From NCBI GenBank assembly GCA_000469685.2, contig LS997567.1:43748275-43812274 (forward strand): a stretch of DNA of 64,000 nt, written 5' to 3'. This DNA comes from Haemonchus contortus. Lineage: Eukaryota > Nematoda > Chromadorea > Rhabditida > Trichostrongylidae. Below the pieces are notes generated by a model that saw only the letters and a program-made list of their open reading frames with translations, searched no databases and was not told the origin of the DNA. The translations under genes and the position numbers were made by a program. Of this stretch, positions 13,328 through 23,233 are shown piece after piece. Within the stretch, counting starts at the first letter, position 1. Each line of letters begins with the position of its first letter.

Positions 13328-16110
13328 CTCTGCATCACCTGGCTCACATCTTATTGTTTATCGACAGAAGTATCGGTTTACGCCATTTATTTCTGATATC
13401 TACTCTAATGTTCTATTCTGTGTTGGGTGGATATGTTATATACTACTTTGAATCAAGTGGAGAGGCAGTGGTGAGCACCATAAATTTTCGTTTGTCGGGC
13501 TTCAGACGTTACAACTTTGTTATAGAACACTGAGCTTGTCGAACCCCGCTTGAACACTACATAGGAGTGAGCTGCTCCGTTTATTAACAAACAGATTATG
13601 GTCTTGCAATTAGATCGCGATGCAATGATAATACTTATGGTAGCTGAGATGTGGGCAGAGCGCGTTCCTCAGCTGGGCTCGGACTTGGACTTGTGATTTC
13701 GGGCACCGTTGTATTGGGTTGTCCGAAAAGTTCCCGCCGATTTTTGATACCCCGGATTTATCAACCGTTGTACAAAAGATCAAGGACCCAACCTAGTAAA
13801 GTTATATGTTTTCTAAAAGAGTAGATCCTCCTCTATATTCCTATCAAGATTCTGTCAACATTTGTCGAAGTTTCTCTGTACAGGACTCGTATGAAAATGG
13901 AGAACCACTGCGCGCATTTTCGATGACTGAAGTATTTCTTCTACCGCAAGGCCTAGAATGCGGCTGAAGCCGCATGAAAGATAAATGACGTTTGAGTAGA
14001 CTATGCCTCAGAGGAACGTACAGTGCATGACTAGTTTGCGAAATCCAAACGGAGTGATTTGCCTTCGAAAACCGGCAACCTTTAGGGAGACTATCATCAG
14101 TTTAAACGATCAACTCGAAATGTTAACCGAAGCAAATCGGCACATCACTGCTCGTGGAGTAGGACAAGAGCTTAGTGTTTCGAAATTAATCATTCATGGT
14201 CATCTGCAGACGCTTGATTTTGTAAAGCGCCTTGATGTTTAGATAACTCGCGAAGGGAGCGAGCGCAATGCGATGGACCGCGGCTCCATGCGCGACTCGT
14301 TGCTCGAACGAAATAAAAATGAGCCGTTTCAGAAAAGCATGAACACGAGGGACGAAAATCGGATTGTGTTCAGCAATGATGAGCGGAAACGATCATGTAG
14401 CCCCTTAGTGAGCCGTCACAAACCTCTACAAAAGTCAAAATCCAGGTGCGGATGACTATGTCGAGTTGCTGATGGGATTTCAGGGGAATCACTTTCCATG
14501 AGCTGTTGTCGCACAATCAAAATATGATTTAGGAAAGGTACTATAGCTAGCTCGAAACTATGGAGGCAGCGATGGACCAAAAGCGACCCGAAGTGGCCAA
14601 TTGTTAGGGCGTAATTTTCCAACAGGGTACCTCCAGACCACACGTATTTTTGACCACTCGTCAAAAGTTGCTAAAGCTTGGGTGGGATGTCTTACCACAC
14701 CCCTCATATAGTCCAGACATAGCACCATCAGAATACCTATTGTTTGGGTTTCTGCAAAATTCCTTGAATGGAAAATCGTTCAATCCGCTGGAGGACTGCA
14801 AATAGCACCTGAGTGGGTTTTTCGATCTTAAGTCTGGAACCTTCTATGAAAGAGGGGAACTGGAAGCTACAGGAAGATGGCGAAGCCTTACTGAACAGAA
14901 TGGAGGATATATTGTTCAATCGATGGATTTCTTCTTCTAGGAATTTTCATTCAAAAATGAATCAAAAATCGGCGGGAACTTTTCGGACAACCCAATATTA
15001 TGATTGCGCGCTCAGCCTTCATCCATCTTCCCTCATTTTCATGCTAGTTTATCTATTTTAACGTATCAGCACTCGTTCGGAGAACATCACGAGCTGGTGA
15101 GCGTGTTCAGTAAGGATGGGCTCAACTACCCAAGTTTAAGGTCAAAACGTTGAAGGCGAACATGTAGTTTTCCAGTATTTTAGTCGGTTCAAAAAAGGGT
15201 AACAGATTCAACGTCAGGTTCGAGTTCCTTCCACTTATGATCCGAGAATTTGCCTCTAACTGGGCACCCCTTCAATAATCAAACCATTCGTTCGTTACCA
15301 GAATTCAGAACGCTCTCTTTAAATTGGCTGTTCAACTTGAAAATGGTGTGTGCATATCGAAAAAAAGCAGCTTAAATATTCTAAGAGTTGCTGAAAACTT
15401 GGGCTGTGAGTAAACCTTGGCGCATGCCTCTGGTGGTCTGATCTGACGGTCTGCTTAGGACGCAATCTTTGTAGAAGGCAGCTCATTCGTAACTCTTACA
15501 GTGTCGTTTGAGGCTTCGCTTTTTGGAAAACAGACTCGTGGTGTTAACCAGCTTCAGGCTCCCTTTCTCACTCCTTGGCTTTCACTTCCACCGCTAATTT
15601 TGACAGACATCAGATAGAAATTGAATTTGTAATTTTTGCTGAGAAAGGACTAGGACTTCACTTGTCTTCGATCTTCTTCAAGCAACAGTATTAGCCTATA
15701 TTTCCTGTTTCAGGCAATTCCAGCTAAAAAAGCAGAGCTCGATAGTAGAATCATGGAAATCGTTTTGCGATATAAAAATGGCGATTCCAATCTGACATTA
15801 CCAGAGAAGACAACTGCTCTAAAGGTAGAATTGAGATTCCCGAACCTTGGAAAATGAATTGTAGCAGTTTGAAACGTAGTTTCATGAAGAATTACTAGAC
15901 GGACAAATAGTCGCTAAAACAATTTATAAGTTAAAATGCACACAAGTCTGAAACGTTGTGATTTTCAGAAAGACTATATTGCCATGTTAAACACGGACGG
16001 GTTGTTTAAATGGTCTACATTTTACAAAACTGACGAACCTAATCACTGGAAATGGACATTTGGGAGTAGCTTCTTCTATGCGTCGAATGTATATACAACA
16101 ACTGGATATG
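13328..16110 (+). CDS. Two-pore domain (K2P/TWK-type) potassium channel, 5' part only
   Basis: Three exons join in phase: 13328-13470, 15714-15824 and 15969-16110. The first encodes a hydrophobic TM1 (RHLFLISTLMFYSVLGGYVI) ending YYFESSGEAV. The second is the extracellular cap-like stretch AIPAKKAELD. The third holds pore helix and selectivity filter: WKWTFGSSFFYASNVYTTTGYG, with TTTGYG as the K+ filter. K2P subunits have two such pore loops and four membrane segments and carry background K+ current. The exons for TM2, TM3, pore 2 and TM4 are absent downstream, where the retrotransposon and then an unrelated gene follow. The upstream start exon is not identified. One splice continuation (acceptor before GGGATGC at about 16278) would give a stop after about 16 codons. 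The gene is likely truncated, or else a misassembly. The mariner at 13714-14995 lies in the intron between the first two exons. Confidence 0.8.
13714..14995 (+). mobile_element. Degenerate mariner element inside a K2P intron
   Basis: Matching inverted repeats of about 33 bp (TTGGGTTGTCCGAAAAGTTC and so on) bound 1282 bp and are flanked by TA at 13712-13713 and 14996-14997. The length is typical of a full mariner. The plus strand carries a decayed mariner transposase: the HTH region (ITARGVGQELSVSK to HLQTLDFVKRLDV, 14130-14240), the first catalytic region around 14270-14400, the DHSSK/WVG region near 14650-14740, FLEWK, and the C-terminus GDGEALLNRMEDI-like part at 14860-14930. Many stops and frameshifts show it is dead. 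The well-kept ends against a decayed body suggest the copy was once mobilised in trans or that the ends are under less drift than they look. Confidence 0.9.
14003..14935 (+). pseudogene. Mariner transposase relic
   Basis: An ordered but frame-broken mariner transposase. The N-terminal helix-turn-helix block is the best preserved piece (14003-14242). The catalytic core is interrupted by several stops and shifts. The C-terminal block (14813-14935) reads FSILSLEPSMKEGNWKLQEDG, recalling the mariner C-terminus around the KxFYERGI/LPERWQ motif. It cannot yield a working enzyme. Confidence 0.8.
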
Positions 16111-16329
16111 GTACGTAGAACAAATAAATCCAATTGTTCCAATATCCAACCAGTTAATATTTCCTTATTTTGTCTATTTATTTTCACGTTTGAAGATGGG
16201 CAGAATATTATGTTAAGTTGTCCCACATATTCGTGGAGTTTTCTCTTTTTCATGATAGTGCTGCATCCTTCTTCAGGGGATGCACTAAAAGTGAAGGTAT
16301 CGAGTAGGGTGGTTGAGTAAGTGAGGTAT

Positions 16330-16900
16330 TGAACGCGTGTGCTCGTCTGAGGTGTGGTCTCTCCTCATCTCTTCTCTGTGTGGCCTTTGTGGCCAGTTCA
16401 TCTTTTGAGGGCCTTTGTGGCCGATCTCTTTTTGAGGGCGCGTGTTTGGCCGTAGCTCGAGGGTCTAGGGGACCCAGATAGTCGTAGGGCCTTAGTGGCC
16501 AGAGCTAGCCTAAGTGGCAGGAGTAGTATCGGCCTTGGTGGCCGAGATCCAGCGCAGGTCCCGAGGTATCCCTTAGGGGTAATTGAGTTGGAGTACACGA
16601 TACCAGTACGAGTGGGTTTAGGGGACCGCCGCAGCGAATTCTCCCTTCGACTACCTCGCGGAGCAAGCGATCTGTGGAAACTGATCTAAACTTTGCTTTT
16701 AATTTGTTTTCTTTTGCTGTTGATAAATTGTTCTGTGGTTTTTATTAAATGAATTTGTTTCAACTCTTCTCGTGAATCTCGTTGATCCAGTGGTGCACTC
16801 CACGTCTACCTCTTTGACGATTGTCATCTTAATGTAAAGAATAGCTTAACAGCCAATTCTCACAATGTTATGGCATCCAAAAGATTGCTGAAGTTCTTTC
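16330..16900. repeat. GGCC-rich repeat-like stretch between the K2P fragment and the LTR element
   Basis: After the last K2P exon the base composition changes. 16380-16550 is rich in interrupted palindromes of the form GGCCTTTGTGGCC, GGCCTTAGTGGCC and GGCCTTGGTGGCC. It is followed by a T-rich part with ATTAAATG and then GTGGTGCACTCCAC (16789-16802). The layout (GC-rich start, polyadenylation-like T/A part) recalls a solo LTR or another transposon end, but I find no matching inverted or direct terminus. No coding exon is recognisable. Confidence 0.4.
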
Positions 16901-16903
16901 TTG

Positions 16904-16908
16904 AATGC
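16904..16908 (+). repeat. Target site duplication, left copy (AATGC)
   Basis: AATGC directly precedes the 5' LTR and recurs at 23949-23953 directly after the 3' LTR. Five bases is a usual duplication length for BEL/Pao-type integrases. Confidence 0.85.
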
Positions 16909-17301
16909 TGTTGTGGATTCACAACCATATAGATGTTTATAGTAGAACTAGCCTTTACCAGTATGATAGATAAGATGCTAGTTCAACATATTAACCATAG
17001 GCATAACTTAACGTAAGTATCTCTTGAGTTGAGACCACAGGCATGACCTGGCGGTATCATAAGTGTGCAATCAAGTAGGTAGCTTAAGTTCTGCCGTTGG
17101 CGCGGTCCGCTCTTTCATCCCCCGAGCTTGAGTACCGCCACGGGCCCCCTAAGGTCCAGTGGCGATACGGTATCTGAGGACCGCCCACATATTGTGTATA
17201 TAAACCCCGTGAATGTATTATTATGGTCGATCCTTATACTAACACGTCGTAATAAATATTACACGTCACTGGTTAAGTCTTCCTTTGGCTCATTAGCCAA
17301 A
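16909..17301 (+). repeat. 5' LTR
   Basis: Starts TGTTGTGGATTCACAACC and ends CTCATTAGCCAAA. It holds a TATA box (TATATAAA, 17197-17204) and a polyadenylation signal (AATAAA, 17251-17256), which fit the U3-R-U5 order. No difference from the 3' LTR was seen. Its last bases form an inverted repeat, TTTGGCT CATT AGCCAAA. Confidence 0.93.
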
Positions 17302-17302
17302 T

Positions 17303-17320
17303 TGGTGCATCGACCTTGGG
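17303..17320 (+). other. Probable primer binding site (tRNA-Gly type)
   Basis: TGGTGCATCGACC lies two bases after the 5' LTR. It is complementary, with one mismatch in 13, to the 3' end I recall for nematode tRNA-Gly(GCC) including CCA. Position and the leading TGG are as expected for minus-strand DNA priming. The tRNA identity rests on memory. Confidence 0.65.
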
Positions 17321-17359
17321 TTCAAACCCACAACAACTATCCACGCTCTTTTGCGCTAG

Positions 17360-17870
17360 CTCTCTTTACAGAGAGACAAAAGAGCCCAGTTCTTCTTTGC
17401 GAGTCCTCCCCGGAGGAACCAGAAGAGCGAAAAACTACGACTTCTTTGCGCGTTCTCTTCGGAGAAACCAGAAGGCGTAGGTTCTACGTTTCTAGTCACC
17501 TAGAAACAAAATCTTCTTTGCGAGTCCTCCCCGGAGGAACCAGAAGAGAAAAAAACTACAACTTCTTTGCGCGTTCTCTTCGGAGAAACCAGAAGGCGTA
17601 GGTTTTACGTTTCTACTCACCTAGAAACAGAATCTTCTTTGCGAGTCCTCTCCGGAGGAACCAGAAGATCTCAATCACTCCTTTCTTTGCGCGTTCTCTC
17701 CGGAGAAACCAGAAAGAGTACCTTCCACTTCCGTGATCACTTGGAAACAGAACTCTTCCCTGCGATTCCTCTCTCGAGGAACCAGAAGGTTCGGAAAAAC
17801 TTCTTCCTTGCGCGTTCTCTTCGGAGAAACCAGAAGAAGTAATTTCTACGTTTCCATTCACTTGAGTTCA
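17360..17870 (+). repeat. Tandem hairpin array in the retrotransposon leader
   Basis: Four units of about 120 bp lie between the primer site and gag. Each contains two conserved hairpins: type A (TCCTC-loop-GAGGA after TTTGCGAG) and type B (TTCTC-TTCG-GAGAA after TTTGCGCG), each followed by AACCAGAAG or AAACCAGAAG. Eight such hairpins run from 17404-17417 to 17815-17828. Several have UNCG loops closed by C-G, an unusually stable RNA tetraloop. Each unit also has a third palindrome of the kind GTTTCTAG TCAC CTAGAAAC. Short open frames cross it but look incidental. A structured RNA role (packaging, dimerisation or translation control) is inference. Confidence 0.85.
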
Positions 17871-18091
17871 CTGATTTCCAACATCTGGAAATCAAATAAG
17901 AGCTACAAAACAACGAAAGACCCGCGTGGCAGGAAACACATCCTACACGAAGCCAAGGTGTTTCAAAAGAGACATCGAACTGAGCTAAAAACTTCACACA
18001 GTTTAGACGCTCATTGGTTTCGAACAGCTTGTGCTCAAATCCAAGAAGCACAAAAAGGCAACAACTGCTCTCAAACAGCTCCAGCATCGAA

Positions 18092-21000
18092 ATGGCGGAG
18101 ATTCAACTGTTCAAGACCAGAATCACGCATGCATGCAAGCTGATCCGTTCAAGCGAGTCAGATCTCAAACTTTTGGACAACCCATTCACATTCCCAACTG
18201 AAAAGGAGGAATGTGAGGTGTACATAAGAGAAAAAACTGCACAGCTGAACCACTTGATAACAACAATCACGAAGGCAAAACAGCTCCACGATACCTATGT
18301 TGACAAAGCGATCGAAACAATCAGTTCACGATCGGAACAGAAGGATCGTGAAAGGCTGATGCTCGAGCTGAACAACCACATGGAGCTCGAGTCAAATGGC
18401 CTTGAAATCGCAATAATACAATGGCTGAGCAAAATGGAGTTCAGAAAGGAAGAATTGGCGCAGCAAGCCTCGTCCATAGCAGAAGCCACCAACCAGGCTG
18501 CTAGCAGCCAACACAATTACCACAGCGGAGGGGATACTCTCAATACGTTGTGCGAACGTAGCATACGAGTTCGACGCCCTCTGCTCGAAGTTCCAACATT
18601 CTCTGGAGACTACAGAGAGTTCAACACCTTCTGGTCAGTCTTCGAATCCCTCATACACAACGAGGCGGACTTGAGTGACCAAGAAAAATTCCTTTTCTTG
18701 AAACAAGCACTAAAGGGAAAAGCAGCTGCTTCAATCAGCAGCATTCCAGTCATTGGAGTCAAGTATAATGTCGCGCTGAATATACTCAAGAAACAGTACG
18801 ACAGATCATCAGGCATAGCCGATATCTTAATAAACGAGATCGAGCATCTGCCTAGGGCTCAAGAAAACTCGAGGAGCTGCCGAAATACATTCAATTCTAT
18901 TTCTTCTCGCATCGTGCACCTAGAACAAACTGGAGTGCCAATGAACGCGGACAGAGTATGGCGACGTCTTATCCTTTCCAAATTCACAGAGAATATCTGT
19001 AGCCAAGTAATTAAGAAAGAAAATCAAAGTGGCACAGGATTCGAAGTGAAGGATATTCTTGATGCCGTTGATGAAATCATTACTCTTCAAGAAACCACCG
19101 AACTAACGACAAAGACGCTCTTCGGTTCTCAAACTGCACAAGCCATGCAGAACAATGCCAGAGGACATAACGGGGGACGCAACCAAATGAAACAGTTCCC
19201 CAGCCATCGACTGAGACACACATGCCTGTGTGGAGAGTCGCACTCACCACAACAATGCGCCAGGTTCCCTACACCTGAGGCTCGGCGAATGGAAGCCAAG
19301 CGCCAGAGAGTGTGCTGGAAATGCTTCGATAACACACACGGATCGAGATTCTGCACAGCAATGGGATCTTGTCCAAAATGCCAGGAGGATCACCATGCCT
19401 CACTCTGCATAAGATCGAGCAGTGGTCTGGAATCTATGAACCTGCCTAATCGCAGGCAAAACCCACCGCCGAACTCCACTCAGCATGGAGCTGCAAGGAT
19501 GCCGCTTCCATCGCAAACCAACCGCTTCAGACAACCAACACCGAGAAATAATAACTCGAGAGAAACAAACAGAGTTCAAACATTGCATGCTGCTCCTGCT
19601 CGGAACTTCACAACAGAATCGGAACGACCGGTATCAGGACAATGCGTGCTGCAAATGGCCTCCGCTTTGATCTTTAATGAAGCCAGCGGAGGTTATCAGC
19701 CAATCACTATTCTTCTTGATTCAGGAGCTCAGAAAAGCTTCATAAAGGCAGAAATGAGAAACAGATTAAGACTGCCAACAATAAGCTCCACATCATTTAC
19801 CATAACAGGAATGGGAGAGCTTCAAGAAACCTTCAAATCGAATGAAGTGAAAGTGACCTTGAAGGGCTTACGCAGCTCGAGGAAACTGCAACGTCTGTCG
19901 GTTTTCACTAAGGAGAAACTGACGTCGACCACCAAAACCGCTCTACTATCGGAAGCTGACAAAAGCTTCATCAAAAGGGAGAAAATCATGATCGCTCAGC
20001 AAACTTTGCGTCCGTCAGAATTATCACCCGATCTACTCATTGGACAAGACCTTCTAAATCAAGTGATCGAACACCACAATCCAGTTATAAAGCTACCATC
20101 AGGATTAGTTCTCACTCCAACAGTCTTTGGCTATACCATTTCCGGTGCCAGCAGTACACTTCTCCCTAACAACGGAAACAGTGACACACAGTGTACTTCG
20201 CTCATAGTAGCCACACCTGTTACGCTAACGAACGACAGCTACAAGAAGGATATAAAACACCTCTATGAGTTGGAATCGCTCGGAATCAATACCCAGAACG
20301 ATATAGACGAGGCGGCAGTCATAAAGTTTATGGACAACTACCGAAAGACCATAGTTATAGATAATGGCAACATCACTGCTGGATTTCCCTTCACTGAAGA
20401 GGTGAGAAATTTGAAGGACAACTTCAGCGTAGCGCTGAGGAGATTACAAAATCTCCTACGAACACTCCATGGCGACGAAGAAAAACTCAAGCTCTACAGC
20501 GAAACATTCGCGAGCTATCTCCAGGAAGGAATAATCGAAGAGGCAACTGATCAGCCGGACAGAATTGCCACCTTTTATCTACCCCACCGACATGTGTGGA
20601 CACCATCGAAATCTACCAAGCTTCGAGTAGTATTCGACGCGTCCTCTCACGCAAAGAACGAACTTTGTCTTAATGACGTGATCTACGAAGGACATTCTCT
20701 GACACCTCTCATCCATGAGGTAGTCCTGCAATTTCGAACGCACCAGTACACAATGGTAGCAGATATACAGAAGGCCTTTTTACAAATAAAGTTACCCGAA
20801 GAACACCGAGACGTCACACGGTTTCTGTGGGTGAAGGATATTCTTCGCCCAGCATGTGGTGACAATATCAGATACTTTCGCTTTTGCAGAGTACCGTTTG
20901 GCATCAACGCAAGTCCAGCCATTCTGAATCAATGCATTCTGAAACACATTGAAAGCTCAGAGTCAGAAATAGCCCAGGAACAAGCTGATAAATCTCCTAC

Positions 21001-23233
21001 TGTTGCAAAAAGAACCAGGAGGAAGACGCCCTCCAGACCTGCCAAGAAAGCTGACGTGGTTATCAGACAACAACCGCCAAGAGCCGCAAAAAACCAGGTT
21101 TCTTACAACGACTCAAGAGCAGAACCGAAAAGTGCCCATTCGAGCTCATCGGCGCTTTTGATGATCACCATGTGCACACTTGCACTACTCAATCCTGTGT
21201 CTGCGGCGGCAATATCATGCTCCGACAAAGGAGCGAAAATTAACACGACGTTATCTTCGAAGGCGGAACTTTGCATAAATTACAAAGAGTGCACCATCGT
21301 TCCAGCCGAAGCGAGCATAACGGAAGTCGCCTTACCATTCGAGCATCTCATCAGCCAGCACACTATTCAGTGGCGGACTATCGTCGATTCCAGGCAATAT
21401 ACAGAAACAATAGTCTGCCCACCGGGCGACGTCTGTAAACGAATCAACTGCATAATGTGCACAGAATTTCTTGGGAATCCCCACTGTGCCCCCCGAATGG
21501 TGATAGCGATGTTAGCAATGGCCATAGCAATAGTCCTCGTCCCAATATTGCTGATATGCTATACAACTGGTTGCTACATAATCTTCAAGCAAAGTTTGAA
21601 ACGACGTGGAAAGATGTCCATGCGGGCTAGAATACCAATGAAACAGCCGAAAGATAGCCTTCCGATGAGACAACTGAGCTTTCCGATGAGAGAACTGTCT
21701 ACGCTCCCAAGAAGCTCGAAAATTATAATTTTCAGCATCGTAATGATACACTTGATCGCTATCGGAGAAACGTGTCAGTACACACATACTCTCAACGCAA
21801 ACAACACAGTTTGCTCTCGCTCATCTTACAAAACCGACTGCTTTGACGTACAGGAAAGCACAATTACACTGAGCCAAAAGAGACCTCAAGCTTGCTTTCG
21901 TCTCCGGAACAGGAACCAAACAGTCGGGAGCATGGAAGTGCAGCTGCAGCACGTATTCATCACTTGCAATCCTGTCGTACTCTTTTACACGAGAGACGTC
22001 AACATTGTCACAGAATCTGTCAAGCGGTGTCGTCTCGCTGGTTCGTGCAGTTCACAAAAATGTGCACACATAAGCAGCAGGTCGGAAATCCCGGAGCTAC
22101 ACGACACCTACGAATTCCCAGGAATCGCACGGTGCACTACGTCTTGTGGTGGAATCGGATGCGGTTGCCTTCTCCCCACGCCAGGATGTTTGTTCTCCCG
22201 CTCCTACGCGAAGCCAAAGAACGATAAGATCTATCAAGTATTCCATTGTCCAACATGGCAGGAATCGGCTTTGATAACGTTTACCTACACTGGAATCAAG
22301 GGAGGAAAACGATCTGAAATGATTACAGTCGACACCCAAACAACGCATGTCATGAAGGACGCCAACATCACTCTGGAATTTATAACAATGCCAGTTATTC
22401 CTTTACTTGGCACAGTATTCCTCGGATCAGTCGACTCCAATCATTCAGAAGTAGCCATAATCGAGGAAGAGGACTTCTTCGCATTACGATGTTCGAATCT
22501 AAAAAGTGCCTCGAACATATCGGAATGTTACGTGGAAGACAGGTGCTCATGCTCGCCATCAGAAACGGAAGCAAAATGTGACTGCAAAAATCTTGACGTC
22601 AACGCGAAGATGACTTCAACAGAGAGTCGACTTCCAATATCTTCCTCAGTCCTGCATCTTCAGGACGATCATGGAAGAGTCTTGGGAGCTATGCACAGTG
22701 CAGTCGTCGATCTCACGTTGAGCACCTCAGCTATGTACCATGCCGAGTCTATAATTGACGATGAGAACTGTGATATAACATCGACGTCACTTCAAGGATG
22801 TTACAACTGTCTACGGGGAGCTGAAGTCACATTTTCATGTTACTCGAATCGTCCGATCATGATTGAAATAGAATGCCAGAAAGGAGTTTTCTCCGCAACA
22901 TGCAATTCATCCACGGCTCAAACAACGGCTAATATTCACTCCACAGTATCAAGATATGAAGATAGCTGTCAAGTGAAATGCGGGCAAAAAACGCACAACC
23001 TCATTATATCAGGAGTATTGGCATTCCACACGCATTGGAGGACACCAGCTGGAAAACGCCTTACCGAGCACGCCAACTACGTCAATATATTCAACTACCC
23101 TGATCTGGGTCATCTGCTAGATGTCGCAATGGACCACTGGAAATCAGCCGTGATGGCTTTTATAGCAGTCGCCATATTCGTGGCTATGATGGTCCTCACT
23201 ATTCCGAAAATAATAGTGCGAGCACTGTGCTAA
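18092..23233 (+). CDS. Retrotransposon polyprotein: gag, protease, partial RT, env-like
   Basis: The frame is open from 18014; the Met at 18092 (MAEIQLFKTRITHACKLI) is the likelier start because it matches the usual BEL gag beginning. Residues are numbered here from 18014. Order: gag coiled and DUF1759-like domain (about 185-290), two zinc knuckles (CWKCFDNTHGSRFC at 434 and CPKCQEDHH after it), and an A17-type aspartic protease with DSGA at about 569-572. RT follows with motif A (VADIQKAFLQI, Asp about 917) and motif B (PFGINASPAILN). The YVDD motif, RNase H and integrase are missing. From about residue 985 an env-like part follows: a basic stretch, hydrophobic segments near 1044-1066, 1161-1190 and 1236-1252, a long cysteine-rich ectodomain with a Gly/Cys-rich loop near 1378 typical of class II phlebovirus-type fusion proteins, and a C-terminal membrane anchor (about 1712-1735). 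The junction keeps frame. RT activity is not expected. Confidence 0.92.
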   Translation: MAEIQLFKTRITHACKLIRSSESDLKLLDNPFTFPTEKEECEVYIREKTAQLNHLITTITKAKQLHDTYVDKAIETISSRSEQKDRERLMLELNNHMELESNGLEIAIIQWLSKMEFRKEELAQQASSIAEATNQAASSQHNYHSGGDTLNTLCERSIRVRRPLLEVPTFSGDYREFNTFWSVFESLIHNEADLSDQEKFLFLKQALKGKAAASISSIPVIGVKYNVALNILKKQYDRSSGIADILINEIEHLPRAQENSRSCRNTFNSISSRIVHLEQTGVPMNADRVWRRLILSKFTENICSQVIKKENQSGTGFEVKDILDAVDEIITLQETTELTTKTLFGSQTAQAMQNNARGHNGGRNQMKQFPSHRLRHTCLCGESHSPQQCARFPTPEARRMEAKRQRVCWKCFDNTHGSRFCTAMGSCPKCQEDHHASLCIRSSSGLESMNLPNRRQNPPPNSTQHGAARMPLPSQTNRFRQPTPRNNNSRETNRVQTLHAAPARNFTTESERPVSGQCVLQMASALIFNEASGGYQPITILLDSGAQKSFIKAEMRNRLRLPTISSTSFTITGMGELQETFKSNEVKVTLKGLRSSRKLQRLSVFTKEKLTSTTKTALLSEADKSFIKREKIMIAQQTLRPSELSPDLLIGQDLLNQVIEHHNPVIKLPSGLVLTPTVFGYTISGASSTLLPNNGNSDTQCTSLIVATPVTLTNDSYKKDIKHLYELESLGINTQNDIDEAAVIKFMDNYRKTIVIDNGNITAGFPFTEEVRNLKDNFSVALRRLQNLLRTLHGDEEKLKLYSETFASYLQEGIIEEATDQPDRIATFYLPHRHVWTPSKSTKLRVVFDASSHAKNELCLNDVIYEGHSLTPLIHEVVLQFRTHQYTMVADIQKAFLQIKLPEEHRDVTRFLWVKDILRPACGDNIRYFRFCRVPFGINASPAILNQCILKHIESSESEIAQEQADKSPTVAKRTRRKTPSRPAKKADVVIRQQPPRAAKNQVSYNDSRAEPKSAHSSSSALLMITMCTLALLNPVSAAAISCSDKGAKINTTLSSKAELCINYKECTIVPAEASITEVALPFEHLISQHTIQWRTIVDSRQYTETIVCPPGDVCKRINCIMCTEFLGNPHCAPRMVIAMLAMAIAIVLVPILLICYTTGCYIIFKQSLKRRGKMSMRARIPMKQPKDSLPMRQLSFPMRELSTLPRSSKIIIFSIVMIHLIAIGETCQYTHTLNANNTVCSRSSYKTDCFDVQESTITLSQKRPQACFRLRNRNQTVGSMEVQLQHVFITCNPVVLFYTRDVNIVTESVKRCRLAGSCSSQKCAHISSRSEIPELHDTYEFPGIARCTTSCGGIGCGCLLPTPGCLFSRSYAKPKNDKIYQVFHCPTWQESALITFTYTGIKGGKRSEMITVDTQTTHVMKDANITLEFITMPVIPLLGTVFLGSVDSNHSEVAIIEEEDFFALRCSNLKSASNISECYVEDRCSCSPSETEAKCDCKNLDVNAKMTSTESRLPISSSVLHLQDDHGRVLGAMHSAVVDLTLSTSAMYHAESIIDDENCDITSTSLQGCYNCLRGAEVTFSCYSNRPIMIEIECQKGVFSATCNSSTAQTTANIHSTVSRYEDSCQVKCGQKTHNLIISGVLAFHTHWRTPAGKRLTEHANYVNIFNYPDLGHLLDVAMDHWKSAVMAFIAVAIFVAMMVLTIPKIIVRALC

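Noticed and set aside
17303..17340. Possible tRNA gene at the start of the leader (GGGTTCAAACCC looks like a T-arm)
   Set aside because: No D-arm or anticodon arm precedes it, only the LTR. The position fits a primer binding site.
17128..17842. Open frames across the LTR and hairpin leader (plus 17128-17601, 17567-17842) as genes
   Set aside because: They follow the tandem repeats, share no family, and part of the first recurs in the 3' LTR. They are a by-product of repeat structure.
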